A DNA stretch of 17,973 bases from an uncultured Ellagibacter sp. (GCA_934663775.1 CAKUKU010000023.1:1-17973), one strand, 5' to 3'. Shown: positions 1 to 7,280, counted from the stretch's first letter. Notes: generated from the sequence alone by a model not told the origin. Program-made: numbers and translations.

Positions 1-6
1 ATGGAA

Positions 7-38
7 CCGCCCCTCCTCTCGACGGGGAGGAGGGGCGG
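7..38. terminator. GC-rich perfect hairpin at the left edge
   Basis: Bases 7-18 and 27-38 are perfectly complementary over 12 base pairs with an 8-base loop. Neither strand shows a T-tract directly after the stem, so intrinsic terminator activity is uncertain. It lies downstream of the minus-strand TetR gene and could end that transcript or one entering from outside the window. Confidence 0.35.
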
Positions 39-84
39 GGATTCTATTGCCCGTTGACGTGGGCTGGGTCATATGAGCGTTTCC

Positions 85-645
85 CTAGATGTCTTTCGAA
101 TTGTCGAGCCAGTAGAAACCCGTCATCTTCTCGTACAGGGTTCCCAGCTCCTGCGGCGTGAAGAGCATCCCGTCGAAGATCCATTTCTGCATGAACATCG
201 CTTGGGATGATGCGAAGTAGTAGGCTACATATTCACGTTCGAGGCCGCTCGAGATTTCGGAATCGTCCATGATCTCGAGATTGAGTTGCTCGAGGGAGTG
301 CGTGACGACGCGGACGAAGGTGTCGTCGACCCCTTTCATCGGGCGAATAAGTTTCTGATAGAACTCTTTGTCTTCGTATATGGGGACGTAGACGTTTTGC
401 ATGTAGATCCCCTGCAAATCGCGAGATTGCCTTACGGAGAGCAGCGTATTCATCGTGCGGACGGGCTTTACGACGTCGTCCTCGAAGATGGCCTGAAGAA
501 TCTCTTCTTTGTCTTGGAAGTTGTCGTAGAACGTCTTCCTGGAAAGATGGGCCTTGCGGCAGATCTCCGTAACCGTGATCTTCTGGTACGGCTTCTCCAT
601 CACGAGCTCCCTAAAGCACCTCTCAAAAGCTTCCCTTGCCCCCAT
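85..645 (-). CDS. TetR/AcrR family transcriptional regulator
   Basis: A 186-residue protein with a TetR-type DNA-binding domain in its first 60 residues. The helix-turn-helix spans about residues 23-42 and includes the typical run ITVTEICRKAHLSRKTFYDNF. The remainder is an all-helical ligand or dimerisation domain of the type seen in TetR_C regulators that lack a recognised ligand. The ATG at 645 follows a purine-rich AGGGGGAG. The preceding minus-strand gene, the SlyD-like isomerase, ends only 63 bases upstream, so the two may be cotranscribed, although a TACAAT box lies between them. The regulated genes cannot be inferred, because its other neighbour lies outside the window. Family assignment is firm; the specific role is unknown. 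Confidence 0.9.
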   Translation of the reverse strand: MGAREAFERCFRELVMEKPYQKITVTEICRKAHLSRKTFYDNFQDKEEILQAIFEDDVVKPVRTMNTLLSVRQSRDLQGIYMQNVYVPIYEDKEFYQKLIRPMKGVDDTFVRVVTHSLEQLNLEIMDDSEISSGLEREYVAYYFASSQAMFMQKWIFDGMLFTPQELGTLYEKMTGFYWLDNSKDI

Positions 646-695
646 GGCTCCCCCTGGCTATTGGCGTGCGCGTTCCGCGAATTGCGTGCTATTTC

Positions 696-701
696 ATTGT
701 A
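696..701 (-). promoter_or_regulatory. Possible -10 box for the TetR gene
   Basis: On the minus strand bases 701-696 read TACAAT, about 50 bases upstream of the TetR start codon. No convincing -35 hexamer is seen at the right spacing, so this is a weak call. Confidence 0.25.
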
Positions 702-708
702 GCGGGTT

Positions 709-1236
709 TCAGTGATGTGCGTGCTCGTGATCGCAGTTGCATCCTCCGAGGGACTCGCGCAGGCGATTGCACCCGCAGCCGGTTGAGCTGCCTTCGGCTT
801 CGAGCGCTGTGGTCGTGCCGTCGTCGACGAGTTCCACTTCGAAAGACAAGTCGTGTCCCGCCAGCTCGTGGTTCGTATCGAAGAGAACCTGCCCGTCTTC
901 GATGGCAAGGACTTTCGCGCGTGCCTTGCCGCCAGGTATGGAAAACTCGATATATTGTCCAATTGGCAGCTCGCTCGCATGGGGAAACATATCAGATGCG
1001 ACGGAGATGACCCCTGCGGGGTCGTAGGCTCCGTAAGCCTTCTCGCAGGGGATGGAGAATGTGCGGCGCGTGCCGTTTTCCATAGGCAAGAGCTGCTCTT
1101 CGAAGGCGGGGAGGAGCCCGCTTGCCCCGATGGTGACGGTGACGCTGTCGGGCACCAGCCAGGTGTTCACGAATTCCGTGCCGTCTTCCAGCCATCCTGC
1201 GTAGTTGATTGCCACTTTTTGTCCTCTTTTCAGCAT
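709..1236 (-). CDS. slyD: SlyD-like FKBP-type peptidyl-prolyl cis-trans isomerase
   Basis: A predicted cytoplasmic prolyl isomerase and chaperone of 175 residues. The FKBP fold is split as in SlyD: an N-terminal part (GQKVAINYAGWLEDGTEF, then LLPAFEEQLLPM), an inserted flap domain around residues 65-120, and the characteristic return strand with DTNHELAGHDLSFEVEL at 120-136. The tail (154-175) is rich in Cys and His (GCGC, GCNCDHEHAHH), matching the metal-binding tail of SlyD proteins that handle nickel in hydrogenase or urease maturation. The start at 1236 is preferred over upstream codons because AAAGGAGG lies at optimal distance (1242-1249). The true metal is not shown by the sequence. No hydrogenase gene is present here. 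Confidence 0.88.
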   Translation of the reverse strand: MLKRGQKVAINYAGWLEDGTEFVNTWLVPDSVTVTIGASGLLPAFEEQLLPMENGTRRTFSIPCEKAYGAYDPAGVISVASDMFPHASELPIGQYIEFSIPGGKARAKVLAIEDGQVLFDTNHELAGHDLSFEVELVDDGTTTALEAEGSSTGCGCNRLRESLGGCNCDHEHAHH

Positions 1237-1591
1237 GAATGCCTCCTTTGTTTGAGTCCGTTCTCCTTCCAACAACTCTACAGGGGTCTTGCTGCGGGTT
1301 CATCTACCGAAAGGCGGGGTATGTTAAACGCGGGGTGACATATCGGCGGAGACGTTACCCGAGGCGAGAACCCATGGCGCATGATTCGATGCGCTTTGCG
1401 TCGTTTTCGTTTTTGCTGGCGGGACCTCCTTCCTCCCTTCCCCGACGTGAAGTTCTACGGGTAACTTCGCGTGTGCTCCTTTGCGCGTGATAAAATAATT
1501 GCTTGCCCGCATGGCGTCCGATGACGCGCGGGCGACGTGAATTCGGCATAAGGGCACCATTCGCCTGACCTGCCACGATGCAAAGGAACAC
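1237..1591. other. Intergenic region between slyD and metG
   Basis: A 355-base gap between divergent genes. It holds the slyD ribosome binding site at its left end and a possible metG promoter near 1488-1496. I see no T-box consensus (AGGGTGGAACCGCG-like), no tRNA and no convincing small gene. The short open frames here lack start signals and recognisable domains. Confidence 0.5.
1488..1496 (+). promoter_or_regulatory. Extended -10 promoter candidate for metG
   Basis: The sequence TGATAAAAT fits an extended -10 element (TG-N-TAAAAT) about 100 bases upstream of metG. A good -35 hexamer is not apparent, as expected for extended -10 promoters. The same pattern occurs before veg and nrfA. Confidence 0.4.
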
Positions 1592-1594
1592 ATG

Positions 1595-3184
1595 ATGTCA
1601 AAGGGAACCTATTCGTTCACCACACCGATTTATTACGTGAACGCCGCCCCGCACCTGGGCACGGCGTACACCACCGTCGCGGCCGACACGGTTGCGCGCT
1701 ACCAGCGCATGAACGGCTACGACGTGGCGTTCGTCACCGGCATGGACGAGCATGGCCAGAAGGTCGCCGACACGGCCGCCTCGAAGGGCATGACTCCGCA
1801 GGAATGGTGCGACTCCATGGAGCCGGCTTTCCGCGACGTGTGGGATCTTCTCGACATCACCTACACTGATTTCGTGCGCACGACCGAGCCGCGCCACGCC
1901 CGCACCGTGCAGAAGTTCTGGCAGGACCTCTACGACAAGGGCTACTGCTACAAGGGCAGCTACGAGGGCTGGTACTGCGTGCACGAGGAAACCTACTACG
2001 CCGAGTCCGACCTCGAGAAGAACGAGGATGGCGAGTTCGTCTGCCCCGACTGCAAGCGCCCGGTGCAGAAGGCCGGCGGCGAGGAGAACTGGTTCTTCAA
2101 GCTGTCCGAGTTCCAGGAGCCGCTGCTTAAGTTCTACGACGAGCACCCCGACTTCATCCGCCCGGAAACTCGTCGCAACGAGATCGTCTCGTTCGTGAAG
2201 AGCGGCCTGAAAGACCTCTCCATCAGCCGTTCCACGTTCGACTGGGGCGTGCCCATGCCGTTTGACGAGGGGCATGTCGCCTACGTGTGGGCCGACGCGC
2301 TGCTCGCGTACCTCACCGGCATCGGCTACGGCGACGAGGGCCGCGAAGGCGAGTTCGAAGCTCGCTGGCCTATGCAGTACCACTTCGTCGGCAAGGACAT
2401 CACGCGCTTCCACTGCGTGATTTGGCCGGCTATGCTCATGGCGGCGGGGCTGCCCGTCACGCACACCGTGTTCGGCCACGGCTTCCTGCTCACCAAGGGC
2501 GAGAAGATGTCGAAGTCGAAGGGCAACGGCATGAAGCCTGCCGACCTCGTGAAGATCTTCGGCGTGGACGCGTACCGCTACTACTTCATGAGCGACGTGC
2601 AGTTCGGCCATGACGGCAACATCTCGATGGAGCGCATGGTGCAGGTGTACAACGCCGATTTGGCGAACACCTGGGGAAACCTGTGCAGCCGCGTCTTCAA
2701 TATGACGAAGAAGTACTTCGATGGTAAGGTTCCTGAGGTTCCCGCCGACGCCGCCGCGCGCGTTGAGAACCCGATGCTGCCCATCACTGAGGAGCTCTAC
2801 GCGAAGTACGACGCGTGCCTGGGGCAGGTCGACTTCACCGGTGCCGCCGCCGCGGTGCAGGAGCTTGCGGGCCGCGTGAACCTTTACGTGGAGGAAAGCG
2901 CCCCGTGGAACCTGGCGAAGAAGGAGGAGACGGCAGGCGATCTGGCGGCCGTCATCTACAACTCGCTCGAGGCGATCCGCATCATCGCGCTTTATATGGC
3001 GCCGTTCATGCCGAACACGTCGGCCGAGGTCTTCTCCCGTCTTGGGCTGGGCGACATCGCTGCCTGCACCGACATCGAGGCGGCGACCAAGTGGGGCCAG
3101 CTGCCTGCTGGCAACGCCGTCATCGTGGGCGACCCGCTGTTCCCGCGCCTGAACATGGACGAGATCGACCTCGACGCCGAATAG
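1595..3184 (+). CDS. metG: Methionyl-tRNA synthetase
   Basis: Charges tRNA-Met with methionine in the cytoplasm using ATP. The class I signatures are present: PHLGTAY near residue 20 (the HIGH equivalent) and KMSKS near residue 305. The connective domain around 128-160 carries Cys residues including CPDC, and is followed by the family-typical EENWFFKLS. The anticodon-binding alpha-helical domain fills the C-terminal third. At about 529 residues it lacks the C-terminal tRNA-binding (Trbp111-like) extension found in longer MetG proteins. Two adjacent ATG codons occur at 1592 and 1595. AAAGGA at 1582-1587 is better spaced for the second, so that start is given, but the difference is one residue. 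It heads a collinear run with tatD, a flavin reductase and ksgA. Confidence 0.97.
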   Translation: MSKGTYSFTTPIYYVNAAPHLGTAYTTVAADTVARYQRMNGYDVAFVTGMDEHGQKVADTAASKGMTPQEWCDSMEPAFRDVWDLLDITYTDFVRTTEPRHARTVQKFWQDLYDKGYCYKGSYEGWYCVHEETYYAESDLEKNEDGEFVCPDCKRPVQKAGGEENWFFKLSEFQEPLLKFYDEHPDFIRPETRRNEIVSFVKSGLKDLSISRSTFDWGVPMPFDEGHVAYVWADALLAYLTGIGYGDEGREGEFEARWPMQYHFVGKDITRFHCVIWPAMLMAAGLPVTHTVFGHGFLLTKGEKMSKSKGNGMKPADLVKIFGVDAYRYYFMSDVQFGHDGNISMERMVQVYNADLANTWGNLCSRVFNMTKKYFDGKVPEVPADAAARVENPMLPITEELYAKYDACLGQVDFTGAAAAVQELAGRVNLYVEESAPWNLAKKEETAGDLAAVIYNSLEAIRIIALYMAPFMPNTSAEVFSRLGLGDIAACTDIEAATKWGQLPAGNAVIVGDPLFPRLNMDEIDLDAE

Positions 3185-3217
3185 CGCATCGGGTTTACGA
3201 TTTTGGAGATGAGCGAT

Positions 3218-4246
3218 ATGGGCATGACCGCATCTGAAGCGTCGACGCTCGAGGCGGCGGGCGCGCAAGCGGCGGGTGAGCAAGCGGCCGTCGAGCCGAC
3301 CGAGCCCGAGTTCTTCGACAGCTTGTTCCGCAAGCGGAAAAAGCACGGGGAATGGAAGATTGTGGAAGCGCCTGAACTGGGCGTTTTGGCAGTCGATGCC
3401 CATTGTCATCTGCAGTACCAGAAAAATCCCGGGCTCGCGCTCGCCCGCGCGGGCCTTCACGGGGTTGGCTTCATGTGCACGGTGGTCGACGTCTTCGAGG
3501 ACGGCACGACCACCTATGACAACCTTTCGAAGTGGAACCACGAAGCCGCGCTTTCCATGCAGCGGCTTTTCTCCCGCTGTTGAGGCCAGCCGTCTCCGCG
3601 CGTGCCGCGGATGCGCATTGCGGCGGGTCTTCATCCGCATAACGCGAAGCACTGGGGCCCCGAAATCGAGGAGCGCCTGCGCGCGTTGCTGCACGACAAG
3701 CGCACGTCGTGTCTGGGCGAAATCGGCCTCGACTACCACTACGACCTCTCGCCGCGCGAGGATCAAGAGCGGGCATTCCGCGCACAGGTGCGAATCGCGA
3801 AAGAGGCAGGGCTGCCCGTGATGCTGCACGTTCGCGAGGCGCACGACGACGCGCTCGCCATCATGCGCGACGAGGGTTGGCCCGAGGCGGGTTGCATCCT
3901 GCACTGTTTCACGGACGATTGGGAAACGCTCGAGCCGTGGATCGACGCGGGCTGCTCGGTCACGTTCGGCGGCGCGCTTACCTTCAACAACGGCGACGAC
4001 ATCCGTGCAGCAGCGGCGCGCGTGCCCGAGATGCAGCTCATGGTGGAAACCGACTCCCCGTATATGGCGCCCAAGCCGTTGCGCGGCGAGGTGTGCGAGC
4101 CCGCCATGGTGGTGTTCACCGAGAGCGCGCTCGCGGAGGTTCGCGGTGCGGAGGGCGAGGGGCGCCTGGCGTTGTTCCGCCGTGTGCTCACGAACGCGGA
4201 AAGCATGCTGAATCGCCCGCCGACCGCATGGCAGCTGGGGAAATAG
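3218..4246 (+). pseudogene. tatD: TatD-family metal-dependent hydrolase, interrupted by an in-frame TGA
   Basis: A TatD-type DNase of the amidohydrolase superfamily. The first part (3218-3583) has an Ala/Glu-rich N-terminal extension of about 55 residues, then the metal-binding DAHCHLQ motif. A TGA at 3581-3583 stops it. The same frame continues to 4246 with family motifs: GLHPHNAKHW, GEIGLDYHYD, VMLHVREAH, LHCFTDDW and VETDSPYMAPKP. A restart at GTG 3602 or ATG 3611 would lack the HxH metal ligands, so the downstream piece alone should be inactive. Either the stop is a real nonsense change or two compensating indels lie near 3570-3600 (a TTTT run and a GC-rich repeat). GGAG at 3205-3208 supports the ATG at 3218. 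It lies 33 bases after metG and is likely cotranscribed with it. Confidence 0.85.
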
Positions 4247-4248
4247 AC

Positions 4249-4265
4249 TGCCGCGTCGTGCGGCA
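4249..4265 (+). other. Small hairpin between tatD and the flavin reductase gene
   Basis: TGCCGC (4249-4254) pairs perfectly with GCGGCA (4260-4265) across a five-base loop just after the tatD stop. No T-run follows, so it is not a convincing intrinsic terminator. Confidence 0.35.
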
Positions 4266-4269
4266 ATAG

Positions 4270-4275
4270 TACAAT
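4270..4275 (+). promoter_or_regulatory. Possible -10 box upstream of the flavin reductase gene
   Basis: TACAAT lies 34 bases before the TTG start. The candidate -35 (CTGCCG at 4248-4253) is poor and overlaps the small hairpin, so an internal promoter is possible but unproven. Confidence 0.3.
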
Positions 4276-4308
4276 GCGCACAGGATTTTGCGCTTGAGAG
4301 GGGAATTT

Positions 4309-5286
4309 TTGAATCGTCTTATCATCGTCGGCTCGCCGCGCACGGACGGCAGGAGCGCGCATCTGGCCAATATGCTCTTCGAGACCTGTATCGAGGAATG
4401 CCCCGACGACGAGCTTGCGCTTGCGCCGGTTTCCACGCTTTCGGTGGCGGGGTGCACGGGCTGCGATGCGTGTCGCGACAACATCGCGAAGCTTGTCGAG
4501 CTTGGCGAGGAAGCCCTTGAAGACGATTTCACCCCCTGCGTCATCGACGACGACATGCAGGAAATCTACGAGCTCATCGATTCGGCGGATGAGATTACCG
4601 TGGTGAGCCCCGTGTATTTCGCGGGCCCTCCGTCGCAGCTGAAGGCGCTGCTCGATCGTTTGCAACCTTACTATTGGACGAATGCGCGTGTCGAGGAGAA
4701 GCGCCCGGCTGTGCTGCACGTGGTGGGCGAGGGCGGCGACCCGCACGGGTTTTCCGCGCTCGTGTCCATTGTTCGCTCGGCGCTCGCCGTTGCAGGGTTC
4801 CGCCTGGAAACCGTGTTCGACTGGGTGGGGAAGATCGACAACGATGGCGAGATCACAGCCGAGGCTGAGGTGCGCTCGATCGAGGATTTCTTCGCGGCTG
4901 CTGACTCTGCTATGGCGCCTGAGCAGAGCGCAGAAGGCGACGGAGCTGCGATTATTGAGTTCCCCCAAACGGAAGAGGCTCCAAGCTCGGGTGAAGAGAA
5001 TTCGTCCGAACCTGGCGCGTCGCGCGGCCCACGCGGAGGTGCGCGCACGAGGCTTTCGCTCGACGATGCGGGTGGTGCGAAAACGTCCCATGCGAAGCGC
5101 ACGCCGCATCAGGGTGGCGGCAAGAGGTCCGCGGGTGCGAGCAACAAGTCGAAGGGGTCGCATGCAGGCGGCGGCTCGCGCAAATCTAGCGGCTCGCAGG
5201 GCAAGCGCGGCGGCCAGCCGGGCGGCGCGCGAACGAAGGGAGCCGCAAAGAAAGGTAACTCGAAGAAGGGCAACGGCCGTGGCTAA
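4309..5286 (+). CDS. NADPH-dependent FMN reductase-like flavoprotein with a basic low-complexity tail
   Basis: A 325-residue protein. Residues 1-200 form a flavodoxin-like NAD(P)H:FMN oxidoreductase domain. The phosphate loop GSPRTDGRSAHLAN (8-21) should bind FMN, CTGCDAC (49-55) has three clustered Cys as in iron-sulfur-flavoprotein relatives, and PVYFAGPPSQLKALLDRL (101-118) is typical of the family. Residues 240-325 are almost entirely Gly, Ser, Lys, Arg and Ala, with no predicted fold. The TTG at 4309 is chosen because GAGAGGGGA (4296-4304) precedes it; an earlier in-frame TTG at 4288 has no such site. Its stop is one base from the ksgA ATG, so the two are translationally coupled. The substrate is unknown. 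The tail could contact RNA, which would suit a neighbour of a ribosomal RNA methylase, but that is inference. Confidence 0.85.
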   Translation: MNRLIIVGSPRTDGRSAHLANMLFETCIEECPDDELALAPVSTLSVAGCTGCDACRDNIAKLVELGEEALEDDFTPCVIDDDMQEIYELIDSADEITVVSPVYFAGPPSQLKALLDRLQPYYWTNARVEEKRPAVLHVVGEGGDPHGFSALVSIVRSALAVAGFRLETVFDWVGKIDNDGEITAEAEVRSIEDFFAAADSAMAPEQSAEGDGAAIIEFPQTEEAPSSGEENSSEPGASRGPRGGARTRLSLDDAGGAKTSHAKRTPHQGGGKRSAGASNKSKGSHAGGGSRKSSGSQGKRGGQPGGARTKGAAKKGNSKKGNGRG

Positions 5287-5287
5287 T

Positions 5288-6439
5288 ATGCTCTCCCCCT
5301 TGGCAACTCCTGCGGCAACGCGCGATGTCCTGGAGGAGCATGGGCTTTCGACGAAGCATGCGCTCGGGCAGAACTTCCTGGTCAACGATGCGATTCTGCA
5401 GAAGATTGTCGAGCTTGCGCAACTTGATGCGTCCGACGACGTGCTTGAAGTGGGTCCTGGAATCGGGACGCTCACCATCGCGCTGTTGAAGCGCGCGGGG
5501 CGCGTGGTGTCGGTGGAGCGCGACGCCGATTTGCCCGCCGTGCTCGAGGATACGCTCGAGCCGTGGACCGATCGCTTCGCCCTCATCTCGAAGGATGCGC
5601 TCGAATTGACTGAAGAAGAAGTGCGTCTTGCATTGGCGAAGCGTGCGCAGCTGGATGAGCGCGAGGGGTATGCTCCGTGCTCAAACAGTCCTCGCTGCGC
5701 TGCGGAACTGCGCGCGGAGCACACCCCTCGCGCTCAGGGGGGAATCGAAGCGCACGGCGAGCATGGGGGGCATGCCCCGTGCTCAGACAGTCCTCGCTGC
5801 GCTGCGGAACTGCGCGCGGAGCATGCCCCCCATGCTCGGTTGGGGCTCGAAGCTCACGACGTGGATGGCAGCCTTCGCACGTTCCCCAACAAGTTCGTGG
5901 CCAACCTGCCCTATGCGGTGGCGGCCACGCTCGTGCTCGATTTCTTCCAGAAGTTTCCCCAGCTCGAGAGCGCGACGGTGATGGTTCAAAAGGAAGTCGC
6001 CGACCGTATGTGCGCCGAGCCTGGGTCGAAAAACTACGGTGCCTACACGGTGAAGCTGCGCTTGTATGCCGAGCCTGCGGGACGGTTTTTGGTGAGCCCT
6101 AACAATTTCTTCCCGCCGCCGCATGTCGACTCGTCGGTTCTGCGTCTCGATCGCAGGCCCGTGTACGATGCCGACGGTGCTCCGCTCGACGACGCGCTTC
6201 TCAAAGCGACGTGCGTCATGGCGGATGCCGCCTTCGCGAGCCGCCGCAAGACCATTTCCAATTCGTTCAAGACGTATTTTGCGAGCAGGGGAAATGCCGG
6301 CAAGGCTTTCATCGGATGTATTCCCGATTTGCTCGATGAGTGCGGAATTGATGCGAAACGACGCGGTGAGACACTCTCACTTGACGAGTTCATTGCGTTG
6401 GGGAAGGCGTATTTACGAAGGGAATCTAACCTATTATAG
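5288..6439 (+). CDS. ksgA: 16S rRNA (adenine1518/1519-N6)-dimethyltransferase with an in-frame insertion
   Basis: KsgA/RsmA dimethylates two adjacent adenosines near the 3' end of 16S rRNA during small-subunit assembly, using S-adenosylmethionine. Motifs visible in order: ALGQNFLVND (25-34), the SAM loop VLEVGPGIGTLT (52-63), VSVERD (74-79), catalytic NLPY (206-209), VMVQKEVADRM, and FFPPPHVDSSVLRL. At 383 residues it is about 90-110 longer than common KsgA proteins. Much of the excess is residues 124-184, encoded by two tandem 79-base palindromic units lying between SAM-binding motifs and the NLPY strand. The core motifs on both sides are intact, so the enzyme may still work with an extra loop. 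The ATG lies one base after the flavin reductase stop and lacks a strong ribosome binding site, which suggests coupled translation. Confidence 0.95.
   Translation: MLSPLATPAATRDVLEEHGLSTKHALGQNFLVNDAILQKIVELAQLDASDDVLEVGPGIGTLTIALLKRAGRVVSVERDADLPAVLEDTLEPWTDRFALISKDALELTEEEVRLALAKRAQLDEREGYAPCSNSPRCAAELRAEHTPRAQGGIEAHGEHGGHAPCSDSPRCAAELRAEHAPHARLGLEAHDVDGSLRTFPNKFVANLPYAVAATLVLDFFQKFPQLESATVMVQKEVADRMCAEPGSKNYGAYTVKLRLYAEPAGRFLVSPNNFFPPPHVDSSVLRLDRRPVYDADGAPLDDALLKATCVMADAAFASRRKTISNSFKTYFASRGNAGKAFIGCIPDLLDECGIDAKRRGETLSLDEFIALGKAYLRRESNLL
5657..5735 (+). repeat. Palindromic element copy 1 inside ksgA
   Basis: A 79-base unit. The outer 24 bases of each side (5657-5680 and 5712-5735) are inverted repeats that agree at 22 of 24 positions, and one of the two differences is a G-U wobble in RNA. 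It shares a nearly identical core of about 46 bases with copy 2 (offset exactly 102 bases), while the outermost stem sequence is different. It encodes the peptide around APCSNSPRCAAELRAEH. Confidence 0.85.
5759..5837 (+). repeat. Palindromic element copy 2 inside ksgA
   Basis: Also 79 bases. Arms 5759-5775 and 5821-5837 are perfect 17-base inverted repeats, and a second stem CCGTGC/GCGCGG lies one mismatch further in. The core matches copy 1, but the outer stem sequence is unrelated to copy 1 while remaining self-complementary. It encodes APCSDSPRCAAELRAEH. Its length and 102-base spacing from copy 1 are multiples that keep the ksgA frame open. Confidence 0.87.
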
Positions 6440-6488
6440 CGGTTTTTGTGCCGTTTATCGCGAGATTTCGCATGAAAATTGACGTCCG

Positions 6489-6497
6489 TGATACAAT
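6489..6497 (+). promoter_or_regulatory. Extended -10 promoter candidate for veg
   Basis: TGATACAAT is an extended -10 element (TG-N-TACAAT) 42 bases before the veg start and after the ksgA stop. A TTGACG at 6479-6484 is only 7 bases away, too close to serve as its -35. Confidence 0.5.
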
Positions 6498-6538
6498 GCG
6501 CAACTGAGATAACTATATATGCGGGAGAAAGAGCCAGC

Positions 6539-6877
6539 ATGGATTTAGCACAGCAAGCAAAAATCGTCGACTCCATTCATGACACGCTGCATGATTTCGT
6601 GGGTCAGCGCCTGAAGGTGCGCGCGAATATGGGTCGTTCCAAGATCGTTGAGAGCGAGGGCGTCCTTACCCAGGTCCATCCCCAGCTCTTCATCATGGAA
6701 GTCGATCGCAAGCGCGGTCGCACGGCGCGCCAGTCCTACCAGTACGTTGACGTTCTGACGGGCATGGTCGAGCTTTCCCAGAACGGCGAGCCGCTTTTCG
6801 AGCCGTTCGAGATTGAAAACCCCAACGCCATTCCCGAGAAGACCGAAGTTGTCCTCGAGGAAAAAGTTCTCTCCTAA
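6539..6877 (+). CDS. veg: Veg family protein
   Basis: A 112-residue cytoplasmic protein. Residues 1-80 match the small Veg family: an N-terminal DLAQQAKIVDSIHDTLHDF helix, then GQRLKVRANMGRSKI, a glutamate-containing strand, and the basic DRKRGRTARQSYQYVDVLTG segment. Veg of Bacillus subtilis is about 86 residues and has been linked to biofilm regulation; the biochemical role is not settled. The C-terminal 30 residues are acidic and unrelated to the family core. The start is ATG 6539 with GGGAGA upstream (6523-6528). Position directly after ksgA mirrors the ksgA-veg neighbourhood of Firmicutes. It appears to have its own promoter and a strong terminator, so it can form a single-gene transcript. 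Confidence 0.93.
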   Translation: MDLAQQAKIVDSIHDTLHDFVGQRLKVRANMGRSKIVESEGVLTQVHPQLFIMEVDRKRGRTARQSYQYVDVLTGMVELSQNGEPLFEPFEIENPNAIPEKTEVVLEEKVLS

Positions 6878-6900
6878 AACCAGCCGCATGGTGCAAGGAG

Positions 6901-6935
6901 GTATGCCCCGACTCGTTCGGGGCATACTTGTTTCT
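6901..6935 (+). terminator. Intrinsic terminator after veg
   Basis: GTATGCCCCGA (6901-6911) pairs perfectly with TCGGGGCATAC (6917-6927), with a five-base loop, and is followed by TTGTTTCT. It sits 23 bases after the veg stop. Confidence 0.85.
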
Positions 6936-6979
6936 AGGGGCGATTTTCCGTATGACGCCTTTGGGAAAGGCTGCCCTCG

Positions 6980-7069
6980 TTGCGAGCTTCTCGCAAGATG
7001 GTCGTCAAGCTGAGTCGAATGGCTGCTCTCTTCTTGAAGCAATTGATAGCGAATAAGCGACTGCTTATT
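6980..7069. other. Two short perfect hairpins between veg and tRNA-Ala
   Basis: TTGCGAG (6980-6986) with CTCGCAA (6990-6996), and AATAAGC (7052-7058) with GCTTATT (7063-7069), are perfect 7-base stems with 3- and 4-base loops. No gene is visible in 6936-7100. Their role is unknown; the second could be an operator-like dyad. Confidence 0.35.
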
Positions 7070-7101
7070 GTGTGGACGATTTGAGCATCTCGGGATTTGA
7101 T

Positions 7102-7130
7102 TTGACAATCTGCACAATATCCGTCATTAT
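7102..7130 (+). promoter_or_regulatory. Promoter of tRNA-Ala
   Basis: TTGACA (7102-7107), a 17-base spacer, and CATTAT (7125-7130) give a near-consensus housekeeping promoter 30 bases upstream of the tRNA. It is the best -35/-10 pair in the window. Confidence 0.75.
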
Positions 7131-7160
7131 TTATCGACGCGCCAAGAGCGCAAAACCCGT

Positions 7161-7236
7161 GGGGATGTAGCTCAGCTGGGAGAGCATCACGTTCGCAACG
7201 TGGGGGCCGAGGGTTCGAATCCCTTCATCTCCACCA
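7161..7236 (+). tRNA. tRNA-Ala (anticodon CGC)
   Basis: A 76-base cloverleaf can be drawn completely. The acceptor GGGGATG pairs with CATCTCC and includes the G3-U70 pair that identifies alanine tRNA. The D stem is GCTC/GAGC, the anticodon stem TCACG/CGTGG holds the loop TTCGCAA (anticodon CGC, reading GCG), and the T arm GAGGG/CCCTT holds TTCGAAT. The discriminator A and the CCA end are encoded in the DNA. It has its own promoter and terminator and is monocistronic. Confidence 0.96.
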
Positions 7237-7246
7237 TGGGAGCTTT

Positions 7247-7280
7247 AGCAGGTCGAAGGAAACTTCGACCTGCTTTTTTA
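7247..7280 (+). terminator. Intrinsic terminator of tRNA-Ala
   Basis: AGCAGGTCGAAG (7247-7258) pairs with CTTCGACCTGCT (7263-7274) around a GAAA-type loop and runs into six T residues. It starts 11 bases after the tRNA. Confidence 0.92.

Noticed and set aside
1276..1591. T-box or other riboswitch upstream of metG
   Set aside because: No T-box consensus sequence and no terminator hairpin with a T-run before metG.
3581..3583. TGA in tatD read as selenocysteine
   Set aside because: TatD proteins are not selenoproteins, the position is in a variable linker rather than the active site, and I see no convincing SECIS hairpin at the required distance.
1598..3904. Very long minus-strand open frame opposite metG and tatD
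   Set aside because: It is a high-GC mirror frame of metG, rich in Arg, His, Val and Leu, with no domain. The plus strand carries an unmistakable MetG.
5657..5837. CRISPR array in ksgA
   Set aside because: Only two copies, embedded in a coding frame, with long palindromic units and a 23-base gap; no cas genes.
6479..6497. TTGACG plus TACAAT as one promoter for veg
   Set aside because: The spacer is only 7 bases. The extended -10 reading is more plausible.
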